Position numbers and translations under genes: made by a program
Assembly: GCA_016715645.1 (NCBI GenBank)
Contig: JADJZR010000001.1
Location: 42,276 to 106,275 of the forward strand
Origin: Elusimicrobiota bacterium
Lineage (GTDB): Bacteria; Elusimicrobiota; Elusimicrobia; FEN-1173
Direction of reading: 5' to 3'
DNA length: 64,000 bases
Notes under the pieces: model-generated
Told to the model about the DNA's origin: nothing
What the model saw: the letters and a program-made list of their open reading frames with translations, nothing else
The model's database searches: none
Shown here: positions 34,988 to 44,469 of the stretch, piece by piece
Layout: each line of letters opens with the position of its first letter
Position numbering within the stretch: the first letter of the stretch is position 1

Positions 34988-35103
34988 TGGGCTCTCCTTA
35001 ATCCCTTCAACCATACCAAATTTTCAGTTTTTCCCCTCTCTCTGACTCATGCAACGACGTCACCAAAAAGCGCAATCCGTTCATGAGCCCAGAGGTAAGG
35101 CGC

Positions 35104-35339
35104 TGTAAATAAACGGTCCATTTGGCCGAGTGGCCGCTTTCACGCGGCAATTCCGCTCACGCGGTCGGATTTTGAGCCAAGCCGAAGCGGCGCGAGGCGA
35201 GCCTACCGTGTGGTCTGTTAGCCAAGTAGCGCAAAGGCGCAGGGTCCTGGTTGCCGGTGGTAGCCGATCAGGACGGGCACGGATGCGCCCAGGCCCCCGG
35301 AGGGGGAAAGCCACCGGCGAAATGGATCGGTAATTTATT
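35104..35339. mobile_element. Hairpin element family B, copy 1
   Basis: Arms AATAAACGGTCCATTTGGCC and GGCGAAATGGATCGGTAATT are imperfect reverse complements. The apical part (about 35182-35240) resembles the core of the other family B copies: GCGCGAGGCGAGCCTACCGT and then AAGTAGCGCAAAGG. No ORF. It lies in the gap between the PilX-like gene and repeat A copy 3; the rest of 35015-35533 holds no gene. Confidence 0.55.
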
Positions 35340-35456
35340 GTAACTACTCAGGCCCTCATCCGCCCCTTCGGGGCACCTTCCCCCAAGAGGGGAAGGAAAA
35401 CAAAGATTTTCCCTCTCCTCTCGGGAGACGGTAGGGTGAGGGGCCTGAGTCGTTAC
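35340..35456. repeat. Palindromic repeat family A, copy 3
   Basis: 117 bases from GTAACTACTCAGGCCCTCA to GAGGGGCCTGAGTCGTTAC. Inner palindromes CGCCCCTTCGGGGC and CCTTCCCCCAAGAGGGGAAGG-like arms are present. This is the shortest complete form and, with copy 4, defines the family. It is intergenic here. Confidence 0.85.
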
Positions 35457-35533
35457 AATTTAATTACAACGCCTAACCCCATGTCGGACTGATGTGAGCA
35501 GTGACGTTCTATGTTTAAAGCGGGGAATCCGGA

Positions 35534-36357
35534 TCATCGGACCACGGAGATTTTGAGGCGGGAATGGGTCAAGATACCGCTTTGGTGGGTTTCGACCACC
35601 CCGAAATAGGTGCCGCTGGCGATGGGGCCGGTCCAGGCGTATTCGAACGGCGTGGCGGAGTCGGCTGACGGGACAGGACGAAGCTCACCGGTTTCCACCA
35701 GGTGCCCGGAAATATCATAGATCTTAACCGTGGCTCGGTCCGCATCCGCCAGTTGGGCACGGATCACCGGTGCCACTCCCCCCACCGCGGGGTTGGGGTA
35801 CGAATACACCTCCCCCGCGGCGGGGATCGGCCCTTGGAGGTCTCCCGAAACCGTCGGGGTGGACAAAGCGGACTCGTTTCCCGCCCCATCCACCCCAGTA
35901 ATCTGATACCTCCTGTTTCCAGCTGGAACATCTTTGTCCACAAAAGGTGCCCGTTCAACCTCGGCAATCAATAGGCCGTCGCGATACACGCGGTATCCAA
36001 CAACCCCGTAACATGGTCGATGGACTCATCCCAGTCCAGAATCGCGTTGCGGCCAGCCATGCGAATTTCCAACCCCCGGGGAATCGTGGGCGCCTCAAGA
36101 TCGACGATAGGCTGAATCTTCAATTTAGAAGGGAAAGGTAACTGCACAGGTCCCTCATCCGCCCCTTCGGGGCACCTTCCCCCAAGAGGGGAAGGAAAAC
36201 TAAGTTTTTCCCTCTCCTCTTGGGAGAGGGCAGGGTGAGGGATCTGGGTAGTTACAGGGAAAGATTCCAGCCCGTGACAAACGGGAGAAAAAGTGGGCCA
36301 AATAATCATAAAAGCTATGATTTTCTTGTAATTTACAACTAAGGCCGCGTTTTTCAT
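35534..36357 (-). pseudogene. Secreted FN3/FlgD-like C-terminal domain protein, frameshifted
   Basis: ATG 36357 gives MKNAALVVNYKKIIAFMIIW and a signal peptide. The chain then runs into repeat A copy 4, translated as IPHPALSQEEREKLSFPSPL, and on to IQPIVDLEAPTIPRGLEIRM and LDWDESIDHVTG. A slip near 36003-36010 moves the frame to GYRVYRDGLLIAEVERAPFV, YQITGVDGAGNES (end of a fibronectin type III domain), then SYPNPAVGG and IYDISGHLVETGEL, ending SGILTHSRLKISVVR. The last part is the FlgD-Ig-like/sorting-type domain found at the C-termini of secreted proteins. Repeat insertion plus frameshift suggests decay. Confidence 0.7.
36138..36255. repeat. Palindromic repeat family A, copy 4 (inside coding sequence)
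   Basis: 118 bases from GTAACTGCACAGGTCCCTCA to GAGGGATCTGGGTAGTTAC, same core as copy 3. It interrupts the secreted-protein gene just after the signal peptide without closing the frame. Confidence 0.85.
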
Positions 36358-36444
36358 TGTCCCCACCCCCCGTAATGTCCCTTCACCCACTTCCGATGCG
36401 ACAACTTTGCCAAAAATAATGTTTTCACCTTGACCTCATCATGT

Positions 36445-36841
36445 CCCACAACTTTTGCTGGACACCGGTTAACAAAGGTGAGGGGGTTGCGGTTTTAGGG
36501 TGGATCTTTGGTCTTTCGATTCCCCATAAGGCGTTATGAGCACGACGTTTTGCGGCAGTGGTGCGGCCCGTTGTGCCGGCGATAGGCCGTTGAGCCGGCC
36601 GGTCTCGCTTTGGCGGCGGGCCGCCGAGGCCGGCACGGGATCTGCCGTGCCACGTGGGGCCGCCCGTCAAACGGCGGCGCAGCCCGGGTGCCCTTCTTTT
36701 GGTTCCTTTCTTTGGGCATGCAGAAAAGGAACCGGGGCGGGCGCCTGCCGGGGGGGGGGACCCTGTGATACCATCTTCAAAAAACGAGGGAAACCCAAAC
36801 GGTCCGGGAATGGCATACCGGTGTCCAGCGAAAGTTATGGG
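36445..36841. mobile_element. Non-coding inverted-repeat element (MITE-like), 397 bases
   Basis: The end at 36445-36469 reads CCCACAACTTTTGCTGGACA and onward; the reverse complement of 36817-36841 is the same over 25 bases with two differences, both containing GCTGGACACCGGT. The interior is very GC-rich with local palindromes and a run of ten G (36751-36760), and has no credible ORF. It occupies most of the 577-base gap between the FN3 gene and kimA. It looks like a deletion derivative of an insertion sequence I cannot name. Confidence 0.65.
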
Positions 36842-36855
36842 TAAGGATCAGCACC

Positions 36856-36883
36856 TTGACAGGGTGGGTGCATTTGGTAATAT
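36856..36883 (+). promoter_or_regulatory. Promoter of the KimA-like gene
   Basis: TTGACA (36856-36861), 16-base spacer, TAATAT (36878-36883). It starts 15 bases after the inverted-repeat element, whose insertion may have replaced older upstream control. It predicts a leader of about 75 bases. Confidence 0.7.
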
Positions 36884-36920
36884 TCATCCTGTGTGAGCCC
36901 GAATAGGCAATAGACGGCGT

Positions 36921-36955
36921 CGTCCCGCTTGAAAGGAAGCGGGGCGTTTTTTTTT
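36921..36955 (+). terminator. Terminator-like hairpin in the leader of the KimA-like gene
   Basis: CGTCCCGCTT, loop GAAAGG, AAGCGGGGCG (one G-U pair), followed by nine T. It stands between the promoter and the ribosome site GGGAG (36956-36960), so it can attenuate transcription. K+ importers of the KimA class are often under riboswitch control; I could not match this leader to the c-di-AMP riboswitch consensus. Confidence 0.7.
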
Positions 36956-36967
36956 GGGAGTTATTAC

Positions 36968-38932
36968 ATGTTGAAAAAAGTAATGAATTGGGTCTACGGT
37001 CCGCCGAAAAATCCGCTGAATCCCCATGTGTTCCACAACGTCTCTTTAATCGCTTTTTTTGCGTGGGTGGGGCTGGGGGCCGACGGGCTTAGCTCGTCCT
37101 GTTACGGCCCGGAAGAAGCGTTCCGCGCCTTGGGCCATTATACCCATCTCGCCATTCCTCTGGCCCTGGCGGTGGCCGCGACGGTTTTCATTCTTTCGGC
37201 CAGTTATTCCCAGATCATCGACGCGTTTCCTTCCGGCGGCGGGGGATACCTGGTGGCTACAAAACTCATCGGCCCGATTCCGGGGTTGGTTTCCGGGTCG
37301 GCTTTGTTGGTGGACTACATTTTAACCGTGGCCATCTCCATCGCGTCCGGTGCCGACGCTATTTTCAGCTTCCTCCCCCACAGCTTTCTGCCTTATAAAT
37401 TTGCCGCCACCCTCCTCTGTTTGGGTCTTCTGATGGGGCTTAACCTGCGGGGAGTGAAAGAATCCATTCTTATTTTGACCCCCATTTTCATCGTCTTTTT
37501 GGTTACCCACATGATCGTGATCGGGTCCGGTATTTTTTCCCACGGCAACGAACTGCCCACCCTGGTGGCCGACACCTGGACGGAAACCCGAGAGGGGATC
37601 GGCTCCATCGGATTGTTGGCCATGGGGGGGATCTTTCTGCGGGCCTTCTGCCTGGGGGGCGGAACCTTTACCGGCATTGAGGCCGTGTCCAATGGACTGC
37701 AAATATTGCGGGAACCCCGAGCCGCCACGGGCAAACGCACCATGAAATACATGGCTATTTCTCTCGCTCTCACAGCGGGTGGAATTTTGGTGGCTTATGT
37801 CTTAAACAACATCCACCACGTGGAAGGTCGAACCATGAACGCTGTGCTGATTCAAACCATCGCGGAAAATTGGCCCGGCGGTAAAATCTTTTTGCTCATC
37901 ACCTTGCTTTCCGAAGGGGCCCTGCTGTTCGTCGCCGCCCAGGCGGGATTTTTGGACGGCCCGCGAGTCATGTCCAACATGGCCGTGGACAACTGGTTGC
38001 CCCGCCGCCTCACCAACCTGTCGGACCGGTTGGTCATTAAAGACGGCGTTATCTTTATCGGTCTTTCGGCCCTGGCCATGCTTCTTTACACGAAAGGGTC
38101 CGTTCGTATCCTGGTGGTGATGTACTCGATCAACGTGTTTCTTACTTTTTCTTTATCCCAATACGGCATGGTCCGCCATTGGCTCAAAAACCGCGAACCC
38201 GGCTGGAAAAAGAAATTCTCCATCAGCTTGCTCAGTTTGGCCCTGACGGCCGGCGTGTTGGTGGTCACATCCATCATCAAATTCCAAGAAGGCGGGTGGG
38301 TGACCTTGGTCATCACGGGGGCCTTGATCACCTTTTGTCTGTGGGTCCACGCCCACTATCGGGACACCGCCAAAGCCCTCCGCCATTTGGACGACATTCT
38401 GACCCACCTCCCCCTGCCGGAAGAAGCCCCGGAAACAAAAAAACAACCCTCCAAACCCACGGCGGTACTTTTGGTCAACAGCTATAATGGCATGGGCATT
38501 CACTCGTTGCTGTCGATTCACCGACTGTTCCCGGGCCACTTCAAAAACTTCGTGTTCGTGTCCGTCGGTGTGATTGACTCGGACCGGTTCAAAGGCAAAG
38601 CAGAAATCGACAACTTGCAAAATTCCGTTCAAGCGGATTTGGATAAATACGTACAATTGTCCCAACGAATGGGGCTTTACGCCGAACCGAAACTGATTTT
38701 GGAAACCGACGTCATAGAAGGGCTCGAACGCGTCTGTGACCAGGTCGCCCAGGAATGGCCAAAACGGGTTTTCTTCATGGGCCAGTTGGCGTTTGAGGGC
38801 GAAACGTTTTGGACCCGGTTTTTGCACAACCGAACGTCGTTTGTCTTGCAACGGCGTTTGCTGTTTAACGGCCAACAGGCGGTGATTTTACCGATCCGTG
38901 TTCGGCTTAAACCCATTTCGTTACCGAAGTGA
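36968..38932 (+). CDS. kimA: KimA-like potassium importer (APC superfamily)
   Basis: 654 residues from ATG 36968. The N-terminal permease with about 12 spans carries FFAWVGLGADGLSSSCYGPE and SGGGGYLVATKLIG, close to KimA/YdaO-type proteins; about 170 cytoplasmic residues follow the last helix (TAVLLVNSYNGMGIHSLLSI, VFVSVGVIDSDRFKG). KimA imports K+ with protons and in Firmicutes is inhibited by c-di-AMP. The next gene starts within its stop (GTGA). Confidence 0.85.
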   Translation: MLKKVMNWVYGPPKNPLNPHVFHNVSLIAFFAWVGLGADGLSSSCYGPEEAFRALGHYTHLAIPLALAVAATVFILSASYSQIIDAFPSGGGGYLVATKLIGPIPGLVSGSALLVDYILTVAISIASGADAIFSFLPHSFLPYKFAATLLCLGLLMGLNLRGVKESILILTPIFIVFLVTHMIVIGSGIFSHGNELPTLVADTWTETREGIGSIGLLAMGGIFLRAFCLGGGTFTGIEAVSNGLQILREPRAATGKRTMKYMAISLALTAGGILVAYVLNNIHHVEGRTMNAVLIQTIAENWPGGKIFLLITLLSEGALLFVAAQAGFLDGPRVMSNMAVDNWLPRRLTNLSDRLVIKDGVIFIGLSALAMLLYTKGSVRILVVMYSINVFLTFSLSQYGMVRHWLKNREPGWKKKFSISLLSLALTAGVLVVTSIIKFQEGGWVTLVITGALITFCLWVHAHYRDTAKALRHLDDILTHLPLPEEAPETKKQPSKPTAVLLVNSYNGMGIHSLLSIHRLFPGHFKNFVFVSVGVIDSDRFKGKAEIDNLQNSVQADLDKYVQLSQRMGLYAEPKLILETDVIEGLERVCDQVAQEWPKRVFFMGQLAFEGETFWTRFLHNRTSFVLQRRLLFNGQQAVILPIRVRLKPISLPK

Positions 38933-40776
38933 CTTTTTTGGAGGCGCGTGTGGACAACAACACAACTGAAGATGTGATCCAAATTTCGTCCGTGAAATTT
39001 CTGGCGGGGTGCGCCCTGGCCGCTGTTGCCGTTCTTGTGGCGGGGTCTTTTTCGCCGTTGCCTTCTTCGTGGCTGGCCGGGGAAGTTCTTCTCACAGTTT
39101 TGGCTCTCTTCTTGTTCGGGTCCATTAAATATCGCATCGACAAGAATGCCCTCACCTTCGGTGCGGGGCTGGTCATCACTGCCACATTTTGGCCGATCTG
39201 GAAAGCGAAATGGGAGGCCGCGGGGGGAGCGGTCCAATCCACCTGGGCCGGCCATGTCCTTCAAACAGCTCAAACGTATTTGTTGTCCCTTCACGGTTGG
39301 GACAAACTGGTCCACGCCGACACCATGCTCTTCATTTTAGGCCTCACGTTTTTTGTCGCGGCCATCGCCCAAACGCGGCTCTTGGAAACGGTGAGTTTCC
39401 TGGTTTTGGACACCACCAACGGACGGTTGGTGCCCACGGTGGCGGCGTTAACAGCCCTCGTTTCTTTGGCGTCGGGGGTATTGGACGGCGTGTCCATGAT
39501 CGGATTGATGATTCGAACCTTGGTTATCCTTCTTTTCTTGGCCCGGTCCAAAAACGAGCACGTGATTTACGCGGTCATGGTCTCAACGATTGTGACCACC
39601 GTCTGCGGCATGTGGCTGGTTTACGGGGAACCCCCCAACCTCATCATGAAGTCCAATCTGCATCCTCACCTGGACAACGCCTATTTCCTTCGTTACTGCG
39701 CCCCCGCCGCCTTGGGAAGTTACCTGATCGTGTTCTGGAATGTCCGCAAAAGGCTCGCCGGAAAAACCGTCGACTTGTCCCGACTGGACATTTTGGACCG
39801 GCATACAGCCGACGTCCGATACCTTCAAGCGGCCAAACACGGGAAAGTGTGGACAGCCCTGGAATTCGCCGAAGCTCACCACGCTACGTTGGGCTCTAAA
39901 TACGAAGAGGTCTCAAAACGTATTCGGCAGGGTGTCCCCCTCGGTGAAGCTCTCGTCAACGAACATGTTCCCGCCGAAAAACGGGTGCCCCTATTGGCCG
40001 AATATCTGGACGAATCCTTGGCTCAAGACCTGGACAACTATTACGTTCACACCTACGGTCGCAACGACCACAAAGCCGACGCGTCCGCGCGGCTGTTGGG
40101 CCAAACACTGGACGCCACCCGTCGCCGCCGACGAACGGCCCAAACCATTGGTCTGTTATCGTTTGTTCCATTCATCGGCCTGCTCATCGCCCACGCGGTG
40201 AACCACGACATTCCGTTATTCCTCGCCTCGTTCGGCGGGTTTTTCCTGGCGTTTCTGGGCGTGGTCTCGACAAAGAATATCCGGGGATTGACCCTGCGCG
40301 AAGCCGCCCACGAGTTCAAGGAATACCTATTTCTTCTGCCGCTGTTTTTGTCCATTACGCTCCTGCAAAAAACTGGTTTTTTCGACCAAGTGGCGTCTTT
40401 CATTCAATCGGGCGTGGAAGAACACGGAAAAATTCCGTTGGCCATGGGCCAATTCTTTTTCGCCACATTTTTATCGGCCCTTTTGGACAATAACGTGGTT
40501 GCAGATTTCTTGGGGCGGGCGCTCAAAAACCTGGACGTCTTGTTGATCCATCTTTTCGCCACCGCCCAAATCGCCGGATACGCCTTGGGCGGTTGTTGGA
40601 CCCACATCGGGTCCGCCCAGTCGGTGGTGGCCTATTCGTTCATTCGCAAAGAAATTGATAGTCGATTCACCCCGTTTCAGTGGATCAAGGCCATGACGCC
40701 TGTCATTATTGAAATCGCAATTTTCTTAACCCTGGTCATTTTCGTGGAAGCCAAACTGGCCCACTGGCTCCATTAA
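38929..40776 (+). CDS. Ion antiporter of the NhaD/ArsB (IT) superfamily
   Basis: 615 residues from GTG 38929, overlapping the KimA-like gene by four bases. Two membrane halves are joined by a cytoplasmic insert (about residues 285-395: LDILDRHTADVRYLQAAKHG ... YYVHTYGRNDHKA). Key helical segments include TVAALTALVSLASGVLDGVS, VYGEPPNLIMKSN in the first half and FLSALLDNNVVADFLG, GGCWTHIGSAQSVVAYSFI in the second, the re-entrant motifs of Na+/H+ antiporters of this group. Cotranscription with a K+ importer suggests joint control of K+, Na+ and pH. Confidence 0.85.
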   Translation: MTFLEARVDNNTTEDVIQISSVKFLAGCALAAVAVLVAGSFSPLPSSWLAGEVLLTVLALFLFGSIKYRIDKNALTFGAGLVITATFWPIWKAKWEAAGGAVQSTWAGHVLQTAQTYLLSLHGWDKLVHADTMLFILGLTFFVAAIAQTRLLETVSFLVLDTTNGRLVPTVAALTALVSLASGVLDGVSMIGLMIRTLVILLFLARSKNEHVIYAVMVSTIVTTVCGMWLVYGEPPNLIMKSNLHPHLDNAYFLRYCAPAALGSYLIVFWNVRKRLAGKTVDLSRLDILDRHTADVRYLQAAKHGKVWTALEFAEAHHATLGSKYEEVSKRIRQGVPLGEALVNEHVPAEKRVPLLAEYLDESLAQDLDNYYVHTYGRNDHKADASARLLGQTLDATRRRRRTAQTIGLLSFVPFIGLLIAHAVNHDIPLFLASFGGFFLAFLGVVSTKNIRGLTLREAAHEFKEYLFLLPLFLSITLLQKTGFFDQVASFIQSGVEEHGKIPLAMGQFFFATFLSALLDNNVVADFLGRALKNLDVLLIHLFATAQIAGYALGGCWTHIGSAQSVVAYSFIRKEIDSRFTPFQWIKAMTPVIIEIAIFLTLVIFVEAKLAHWLH

Positions 40777-40777
40777 A

Positions 40778-41480
40778 ATGACAGCCTTGGAAGAAAGATC
40801 GAAGGTGGGGGGGGTGGGGTTGGGGGGGTGGGCCCCACGACCACCACCACCACCCGTATCACGCCCACGCCCCGCACCTCACCCCCCTGCCGAACCGACC
40901 AAACTGTGTCACGACCGCCCCCCCCCTTGGCCCATCCCTTCCCTGTTCTTCAGCCCTCTTTTCCCTGCCTGCCCAACCTACACCCACCTACACACCAGCC
41001 CGCCCCATACCGTCTACTACCCACCATGCACGCCCGTCCACCCCCTCCGCCCGCGATCCCCCCCCCCTTCCAACGGCCCCCCCACACACCAACCCAGGGC
41101 CCGGAGCCAACACCCACCCACCCCCGTCGCGGCAGGACCCTATAACAAACCCCACGTTCGGGGTTCCTTTTCCACAGCTCGCGCCAAGGGGGGGGGCCCA
41201 ACGCACCACCACCCCTGGCCCCCCCCCCCCGGCCCACCCCCAAACCCCCCCCCCCTAATTCCCCCCCTTTGCGGCGGGGGTCGCCCCCCCGCGCCCCCGG
41301 ATCGACCGCAGGGAAATTGGGCAACTCAATCAGTCCCCCGCTCCCGGCCGGGGGGGTGGAACACCCCAAAAATATTTCCCGTGGTCCCGATAAAAATTTT
41401 CGAACGGAGAGTAACCGTTGTCAGACAAGGCGGGGGCTTTTTCCATCAGTTACGGTTAATTTAAAACGGCCCCCCGGGGG
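40778..41480. other. Low-complexity C/G-rich tract, probably unreliable sequence
   Basis: About 700 bases dominated by runs of C on the plus strand with short ACC/CCCA repeats and a few G runs. No codon structure or family similarity is visible in the frames that happen to be open. Abrupt edges against normal genes on both sides suggest poor base calls or a misassembled stretch. From about 41481 the composition returns to normal. Confidence 0.6.
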
Positions 41481-41611
41481 GGGGTGGCCTACCGTTTGGT
41501 CGAACCGAGCGCTGGGCCGGGGCGCGAAATTTCCAATGACTCTCCTCGTAACGTCCTGAGGTTCTTTTGAGCCTACCCCCGAAACGCCCCCGTTTCAAGT
41601 CTTTTGTCCGC

Positions 41612-41640
41612 TTGACGGATCGATTTTCCCGCCCCATAAT
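41612..41640 (+). promoter_or_regulatory. Promoter of the RND/MMPL exporter gene
   Basis: TTGACG (41612-41617), 17-base spacer, CATAAT (41635-41640). The start codon at 41647 is where transcription would begin, so the message may be leaderless; no ribosome site precedes the ATG. Confidence 0.6.
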
Positions 41641-41646
41641 AGACCC

Positions 41647-43956
41647 ATGCTTCGCGATCGGTTTGTTCATCGGCTCGCCAACCTGATCGCACGCCATCGG
41701 TGGGCGGCCTTGGCCGTGACGGCGGTGGTCAGCGGCGCTCTCATGACCCAAATTCCCCGATTGCAAACCCGCACCGACGTGGATGTTTTTTACATTCCCA
41801 CCGACCCGTTTTTTAAACTCAGCAAACAGCTCGAAAAAATTTACCGGCGAAACGAGTTTTTTTTCATCGTGTTTAAAGACGACGCCCTGTTCACCCCGTC
41901 CCGGTTAACCAACATCGGCGCGATCACTGACGCGCTCGAGAACCTGCCGGACGTGGAGGAAGTCATCAGCTTGTCCAACGTCAACGATATGCGAGGGAGC
42001 GACGACGCGTTTATTGTGGAACCCTTCCTTTACGACCGTCCCGACACCGCGGACGGATTGGAACGACTCAAACAGAGAGCCCTCGGAAAACGACTTTACC
42101 GAAACCGGCTGATTTCCGAAGACGGCACCACGACGGCCATCAGCGTTTTTCTTCCCCCCCACAGCGATGGAGACCTCCGCTTGCGGGTCTTAAATGGCGT
42201 GGAAAAGATTCTCGCGCCCTATCACGAACGGGGTTATCAATTTCATTTGGCCGGTTGGCCGGTGGTCAACGTCCGGTTGGTCCAGTTCATGAACGCGGAC
42301 ATGGGGCGATTTTTGCCCCTCACCTTTTTATTGGCCCTGGGCACAGTGTGGTTTGTGTTCCGCAACATCCGGCTCTTTTTTGTGGCGGGCGCGGGGGTCG
42401 TGCTGACGGTGGGCGCCACGTTGGGCCTGGCGGGGATCACGGGAATTACTCTAAACAACGCCTCCATCGCGGCGTTGCCGATCGTCATGGCCCTGGCGCT
42501 TTCGGATTTGGTGCACCTGTTTTCCCATCTGGATCGAAGCGTGTTGGCCAACCACCCGGACCGGTTTTCCGCGTTGAACCATGTGTTGAAACAAATTTTA
42601 TTTCCCTGCCTGTTAACGAGCGTGAACACCGCCATCGGTTTTTTCTCGTTCACCTCCAACCGAATTCCGGCGGTCCGAGAATTCGGTTGGTTGGCGGCGT
42701 CGGGAATGGTGATGGAATTTTTTATAACGTTTGGCCTCATCGCTCCGCTCCTGTTGTTTTTCAAAACGACCAAAATATACCGTGACACGGAGGTTCACAC
42801 CCAACAACCCATTCCCCAGCTGGTCCGTTGGGCCCACGAAACGGTTCTGCGCCGTCCCTGGCGGATCCTGTGTTTGAGTCTCGCCCTGGCGGTCTGGGGT
42901 GGATGGCAATCCAAAAAAGTGGAGGTTGAAACGGATCTCGTTCAATACTTCTCCCTCCGCACCCAGGTCCGGCAAGACATGGAATTCACCAAACGCCACT
43001 TGGGAGGTATTCAAACCATGTCCGTGGAGTTTCATGGACAACGCAACGACTTTAAAGATCCCGATCGTCTCGCGGCTCTGGCTCGGTTGGAGTCCTCCTT
43101 GGAATCAATTCCAAGCGTCGACAGCGTGACCTCGTTGGTGGATTACCTGCGGGACATGAACATGGCGTTCCATGGGGAAGACCCCGCCCAGGACACCCTG
43201 CCGAGCTCTCGGCGGTTATTGGAACAATACCTGCTTCTCTACAGCGCCGACGATCTCGATGAAGTGGTGACGCCGGGGTTTGATCGAACCCGCCTCAGCG
43301 TTCGCCTGCGCGACACCGGATCCAAGAAAAACGGTCACACATTGGCCCTCGTCCGCCAAACCGTTGCCGGGGCCCCGATTCACGGAACGATCCCCTCCAT
43401 TGTCGGGGGTGTGGTGGACATCGACGTCACTGCCCGGGTGATGGTCGGGGATCAACTGCGGGGTATCGGCCAAGCCGTGGGCACCATTTGGTGCGTCATG
43501 CTGGTGGTTCTACGTTCGGTGAAGTTGGCCACGCTGTTTTTGGTTCCCAACCTGTTTCCCATCGTTTTGAACTTTGGTCTCATGGGCACCTGGGACATTC
43601 CCATCGACACGGGAACCGCGCTCGTGGCCGCGTCGGCCTTTGGCATTATCGTGGACGATACGGTCCATTTTTTCACCCGTTTTTCTGAACGCCGCCGGCA
43701 CGGGTGGACCTACGAACGCGCTCTGGATGATGTGACCCAAGAAAAGGGTGAGGCGGCCTTGTCATCGTCGCTCATTTTGTCGTTGGGGTTCGGCGTGCTG
43801 ATGCTGGGCCATTTTGTGCCGGTGATTCGATACGGGTTGTTGAACGTCATGGTCTTGACAACAGGGATGTTCGGGGATATGTTTTTACTCAAGTCGATCA
43901 TGGCCTTGGGCCGCGGTCGAACCGGTCGCACCACCAGGGAGACACCGACATCATGA
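41647..43956 (+). CDS. RND superfamily exporter (MMPL/HpnN-like)
   Basis: 769 residues. Two homologous halves, each with one N-terminal helix, a large periplasmic loop and five helices. Half 1: loop begins IPRLQTRTDVDVFYIPTDPF, helices from about residue 218. Half 2: loop after VEVETDLVQYFSLRTQVRQD, helices about 600-755. Membrane motifs IAALPIVMALALSDLVHLFS and SAFGIIVDDTVHFFTRF contain the aspartates for proton coupling. This class moves lipids or hopanoids to the outer envelope; substrate unknown. Confidence 0.9.
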   Translation: MLRDRFVHRLANLIARHRWAALAVTAVVSGALMTQIPRLQTRTDVDVFYIPTDPFFKLSKQLEKIYRRNEFFFIVFKDDALFTPSRLTNIGAITDALENLPDVEEVISLSNVNDMRGSDDAFIVEPFLYDRPDTADGLERLKQRALGKRLYRNRLISEDGTTTAISVFLPPHSDGDLRLRVLNGVEKILAPYHERGYQFHLAGWPVVNVRLVQFMNADMGRFLPLTFLLALGTVWFVFRNIRLFFVAGAGVVLTVGATLGLAGITGITLNNASIAALPIVMALALSDLVHLFSHLDRSVLANHPDRFSALNHVLKQILFPCLLTSVNTAIGFFSFTSNRIPAVREFGWLAASGMVMEFFITFGLIAPLLLFFKTTKIYRDTEVHTQQPIPQLVRWAHETVLRRPWRILCLSLALAVWGGWQSKKVEVETDLVQYFSLRTQVRQDMEFTKRHLGGIQTMSVEFHGQRNDFKDPDRLAALARLESSLESIPSVDSVTSLVDYLRDMNMAFHGEDPAQDTLPSSRRLLEQYLLLYSADDLDEVVTPGFDRTRLSVRLRDTGSKKNGHTLALVRQTVAGAPIHGTIPSIVGGVVDIDVTARVMVGDQLRGIGQAVGTIWCVMLVVLRSVKLATLFLVPNLFPIVLNFGLMGTWDIPIDTGTALVAASAFGIIVDDTVHFFTRFSERRRHGWTYERALDDVTQEKGEAALSSSLILSLGFGVLMLGHFVPVIRYGLLNVMVLTTGMFGDMFLLKSIMALGRGRTGRTTRETPTS

Positions 43957-44108
43957 GTTTTTTTAATCCCGAAGACTTAAAAACCCGTCTTAAAACATGG
44001 GATTTGGGAAATCCGCAATCATATTGGACCTCGGCCCCTCTTTGGTCGATTTCCGCGTTGCTCCTCGGTTACATGCCGCAGAGGGCATGCGCTCTCGTCG
44101 CGCCTTGA
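43953..44108 (+). CDS. Short ORF overlapping exporter stop, cut by hairpin element
   Basis: 51 codons from an ATGA overlap with the exporter gene: MSFFNPEDLKTRLKTWDLGN, then into DNA of hairpin family B copy 2. The start context is good, so this is probably the N-terminus of a gene that continued further before two family B elements inserted. Whether the M28 peptidase gene at 44470 is the remainder is unclear. Confidence 0.4.
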   Translation: MSFFNPEDLKTRLKTWDLGNPQSYWTSAPLWSISALLLGYMPQRACALVAP

Positions 44109-44128
44109 AATCGCCTCAAATATGGGCC
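44035..44128. mobile_element. Hairpin element family B, copy 2 (minus orientation)
   Basis: On the minus strand it reads AAGGCGCGACGAGAGC, GCATGCC-CTCTGC-GGCATGT, ACCGAGGAGCAACGCGG. This is the conserved apical core of the family with its own base-paired GCATGCC/GGCATG(T) stem. The outer limits are approximate. Confidence 0.65.
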
Positions 44129-44159
44129 GCCAAAAAGCTCAATCTATGGCCGTGACTAG

Positions 44160-44450
44160 TGTAGTGATTCATAAATACCTTTACTTTTGGAGGCCCGAAT
44201 CCGTTCGGATTTGAGGCGCGAGGAGGGCGCGATGCGGGACATCGTAACCGACGAGCAACGAAGAAGCCGGACGGAGGCGGGCCTCCCTTCCATATATTTC
44301 GCCTCGCCAAAGCGAGGCGATCCATTAAGGAAGGTCCGGGCGCTTTTGCGCGGCGATCTGCGTCGCTCGTCAGTTGCATACTCCCGGTATGCGCCTTCCT
44401 CGCTCCTTGTCGCCAAAATCGCCCGGCCAAAGGAAGGTATTTGAACACCA
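44160..44450. mobile_element. Hairpin element family B, copy 3 (double core)
   Basis: Outer arms TTCATAAATACCTTTACTTT and AAAGGAAGGTATTTGAAC are imperfect inverted repeats. One core lies on the plus strand (GCGATGC-GGGA-CATCGTAACC then GACGAGCAACG) and another on the minus strand near 44355-44405 (GCATACC-GGGA-GTATGCAACT, GACGAGCGACGC). With copy 2 it fills the 44109-44469 gap. Confidence 0.7.
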
Positions 44451-44469
44451 CTGTTAGACCACCTCCATT

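Noticed and set aside
23763..36255. CRISPR array interpretation of repeat family A
   Set aside because: Only four copies, kilobases apart, palindromic and 117-166 bases long; no regular spacers and no cas genes.
36425..36719. Short minus-strand ORFs in the GC-rich spacer before kimA
   Set aside because: They lie within the 397-base inverted-repeat element and have no domain or ribosome site.
36842..36967. c-di-AMP (ydaO-type) riboswitch upstream of the KimA-like gene
   Set aside because: Expected from the gene family, but I could not find the conserved core of that riboswitch in the short leader; only promoter and terminator-like hairpin are supported.
40778..41464. 228-codon proline-rich ORF
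   Set aside because: Arises from C-runs in low-complexity sequence; no start context, no conserved residues, and opposite frames are equally open.
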